A stretch of 6,306 nt of DNA from positions 1 through 6,306 of the forward strand of contig CAZADH010000330.1 of NCBI GenBank assembly GCA_964483805.1, in the 5' to 3' direction. Shown piece after piece: positions 5,155 through 6,306 of this stretch. Numbering within the stretch: the stretch's first letter is position 1; every line of letters starts with the position of its first letter. Under the pieces are notes generated by a model, which was not told the origin of the DNA, did no database searches, and saw only the letters and a list, made by a program, of their open reading frames with translations. Source of the stretch: CAZADH01 sp964483805 (GTDB taxonomy: Bacteria; Muiribacteriota; Ozemobacteria; Ozemobacterales; Ozemobacteraceae). Made by a program: the position numbers and the translations under genes.

Positions 5155-6306
5155 ATGCTCGAACTCCTACAGACCCTGATCCTGGATTCCCAGGAAATGC
5201 CCCTCGAGACCGGGGTTCCCCGGGACCTCGATCTGAGGGCAATCCCCCGCAAAGCCTCGGTCTGCATTGGCGTGCGACGCTGTGGAAAATCGACGTTCAT
5301 GATGCAGATCATGCAGCGACTGGTCGATGCAGGTGTGTCGCGCCAGAACATGGTCCATCTCAATTTCTTTGACGACCGCCTCCATCGCTTGCCTCAGGAG
5401 GGCCTGGAATGCGTCCTGGAGGCTTATTACTCACTTTTTCCGGAGAAGAAACAGGCCGAACGGGTCTACTTCTTTCTCGACGAAATCCAGGCGGTACCCG
5501 GGTGGGAGAAGTTCGTCGATCGCCTTCTGCGCACTGAAAAGTGCGAGGTCTATCTCACCGGGTCATCGGCGCAGATGTTGTCGCGTGAGGTTGCTACGCA
5601 AATGCGCGGACGCGCACTTTCCTGGGAACTCTTCCCATTTTCGTTCCGCGAGTACCTCGATTTCCTCGGGGTCCAGGCCGCGAAAGCGCTGTCGACCCGC
5701 AAACGCCTCGAGGTCCAGAAGGCCTTCGAACTGTACTGGGAGACCGGCGGATTTCCCGAAGTGGCCACCCTCGCCAAACCTCTTCGGATCAAGACCCACC
5801 AGGAATACGCCAATGCGATTCTCTTTCGCGACCTGATCGAACGACATGACATCGGCCATCCGAAAGCGGTCGTCGACCTGGCCCATCGCCTCATCGATAA
5901 TGTCGCTTCACTGTACTCGATCAACGCGCTGACTGGGTTTCTTCAGGCCCTTGGCCACAAGGTTCCCAAGGCGTCCGTCTCGGACTATCTCACCTGGTTC
6001 GAAGATGCGTTTTTCCTGTTTACGGTCAAGATCTTCGATGCTTCGATCGCACGGGCCAATGCGAATCCGAAAAAAGTCTACTGCATCGATCATTCGCTGG
6101 TCACCTCGCTGTCATCCGGTGTATTGACGAATTCCGGTCATCTTCTCGAAAATCTCGTCTTCAACGGTCTTCGCCGAGCCTTCACCGATATCCGATACTA
6201 CCGGACCCGCTACGGGCGCGAGGTCGAGTTTGTTGTCGGCGACTCCGCGTCGAACCGCAGGCGCATCCAGGCTGGCGAGTCGCTGGCCGACCCGCGCCCC
6301 CGTCCG
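5155..6306 (+). CDS. AAA_14/DUF4143-type ATP-binding protein (3' partial)
   Basis: 384 codons run without a stop to the window edge. The N-terminal ATPase domain has Walker A GVRRCGKST (residues 40-47), Walker B VYFFLDEIQ (104-112, with D109 and E110) and a sensor-1-like strand VYLTGSSA (132-139). The arginine-rich RGRALSWELFPFSFREYLDF that follows is a hallmark of this family. From about residue 195 on is the DUF4143 region, including the ETGGFPEV turn and, near the end, YYRTRYGREVEFVV, which has the look of a PD-(D/E)XK-like fold. The family usually runs about 380-430 residues, so only a short tail is missing. Its cellular role is not established; members are scattered in genomes and often behave as accessory genes. 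GC is lower than in the left-hand genes (three 60-base samples gave 48-58 percent, against 67-75 percent), which suggests acquisition. The operator-like repeat upstream suggests tight control. Confidence 0.9.
   Translation, partial: MLELLQTLILDSQEMPLETGVPRDLDLRAIPRKASVCIGVRRCGKSTFMMQIMQRLVDAGVSRQNMVHLNFFDDRLHRLPQEGLECVLEAYYSLFPEKKQAERVYFFLDEIQAVPGWEKFVDRLLRTEKCEVYLTGSSAQMLSREVATQMRGRALSWELFPFSFREYLDFLGVQAAKALSTRKRLEVQKAFELYWETGGFPEVATLAKPLRIKTHQEYANAILFRDLIERHDIGHPKAVVDLAHRLIDNVASLYSINALTGFLQALGHKVPKASVSDYLTWFEDAFFLFTVKIFDASIARANANPKKVYCIDHSLVTSLSSGVLTNSGHLLENLVFNGLRRAFTDIRYYRTRYGREVEFVVGDSASNRRRIQAGESLADPRPRP

Noticed and set aside
4854..5363. A 169-codon minus-strand frame crossing the ATPase promoter region
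   Set aside because: It overlaps the start of a clear ATPase gene on the other strand, and its composition is not protein-like. The inverted repeat and promoter-like sequence inside it argue for a non-coding region.
5563..5924. Minus-strand frames of 107 and 124 codons
   Set aside because: Both are shadows of the ATPase gene, which has Walker motifs on the plus strand.

Overview
The window is GC-rich bacterial DNA. Its codon use, GGAG-type ribosome binding sites and secreted proteins fit a Gram-negative bacterium, probably a high-GC proteobacterium, but I cannot place it more closely. A run of ten N at 4261-4270 shows that the source is a draft scaffold. Two genes run off the ends of the window.

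Layout, left to right. (1) 1-1725, plus strand: the C-terminal part of a large regulatory protein, with tetratricopeptide repeats followed by a winged-helix-like domain. It is open at the 5' edge. (2) 1741-2544, minus strand: a secreted M23 (LytM-type) metallopeptidase, convergent with the first gene and only 15 bases from it. (3) 2545-2685: a leader/spacer with three potential hairpins. (4) 2686-4357, minus strand: a secreted M36-type (fungalysin-like) zinc metallopeptidase. The assembly gap cuts it just after its signal peptide. I recover the N-terminus on the far side of the gap, from a GTG start at 4357 with a GGAGG site. (5) 4517-4707, minus strand: a C-terminal remnant of a plant-type isoaspartyl peptidase/L-asparaginase, broken off exactly where a 66-base element with perfect 12-base inverted ends (4708-4773) begins. 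(6) 4774-5055: non-coding, with nothing recognisable. (7) 5056-5154: a candidate promoter and a striking operator-like inverted repeat. (8) 5155-6306, plus strand: a AAA_14/DUF4143-type ATPase, cut by the right edge.

The two peptidase genes share a strand and both encode exported proteins. They may form a loose transcription unit for extracellular or periplasmic proteolysis and cell-wall lysis, though a strong hairpin between them could partly uncouple their expression. The asparaginase remnant, inverted-repeat element, lower-GC spacer and lower-GC ATPase gene together look like the edge of an acquired segment beginning near 4708. I see no CRISPR array, tRNA, rRNA, phage genes or clear new multi-gene system. 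The best candidates for a second look are the 4700-5155 junction region and the operator in front of the ATPase.
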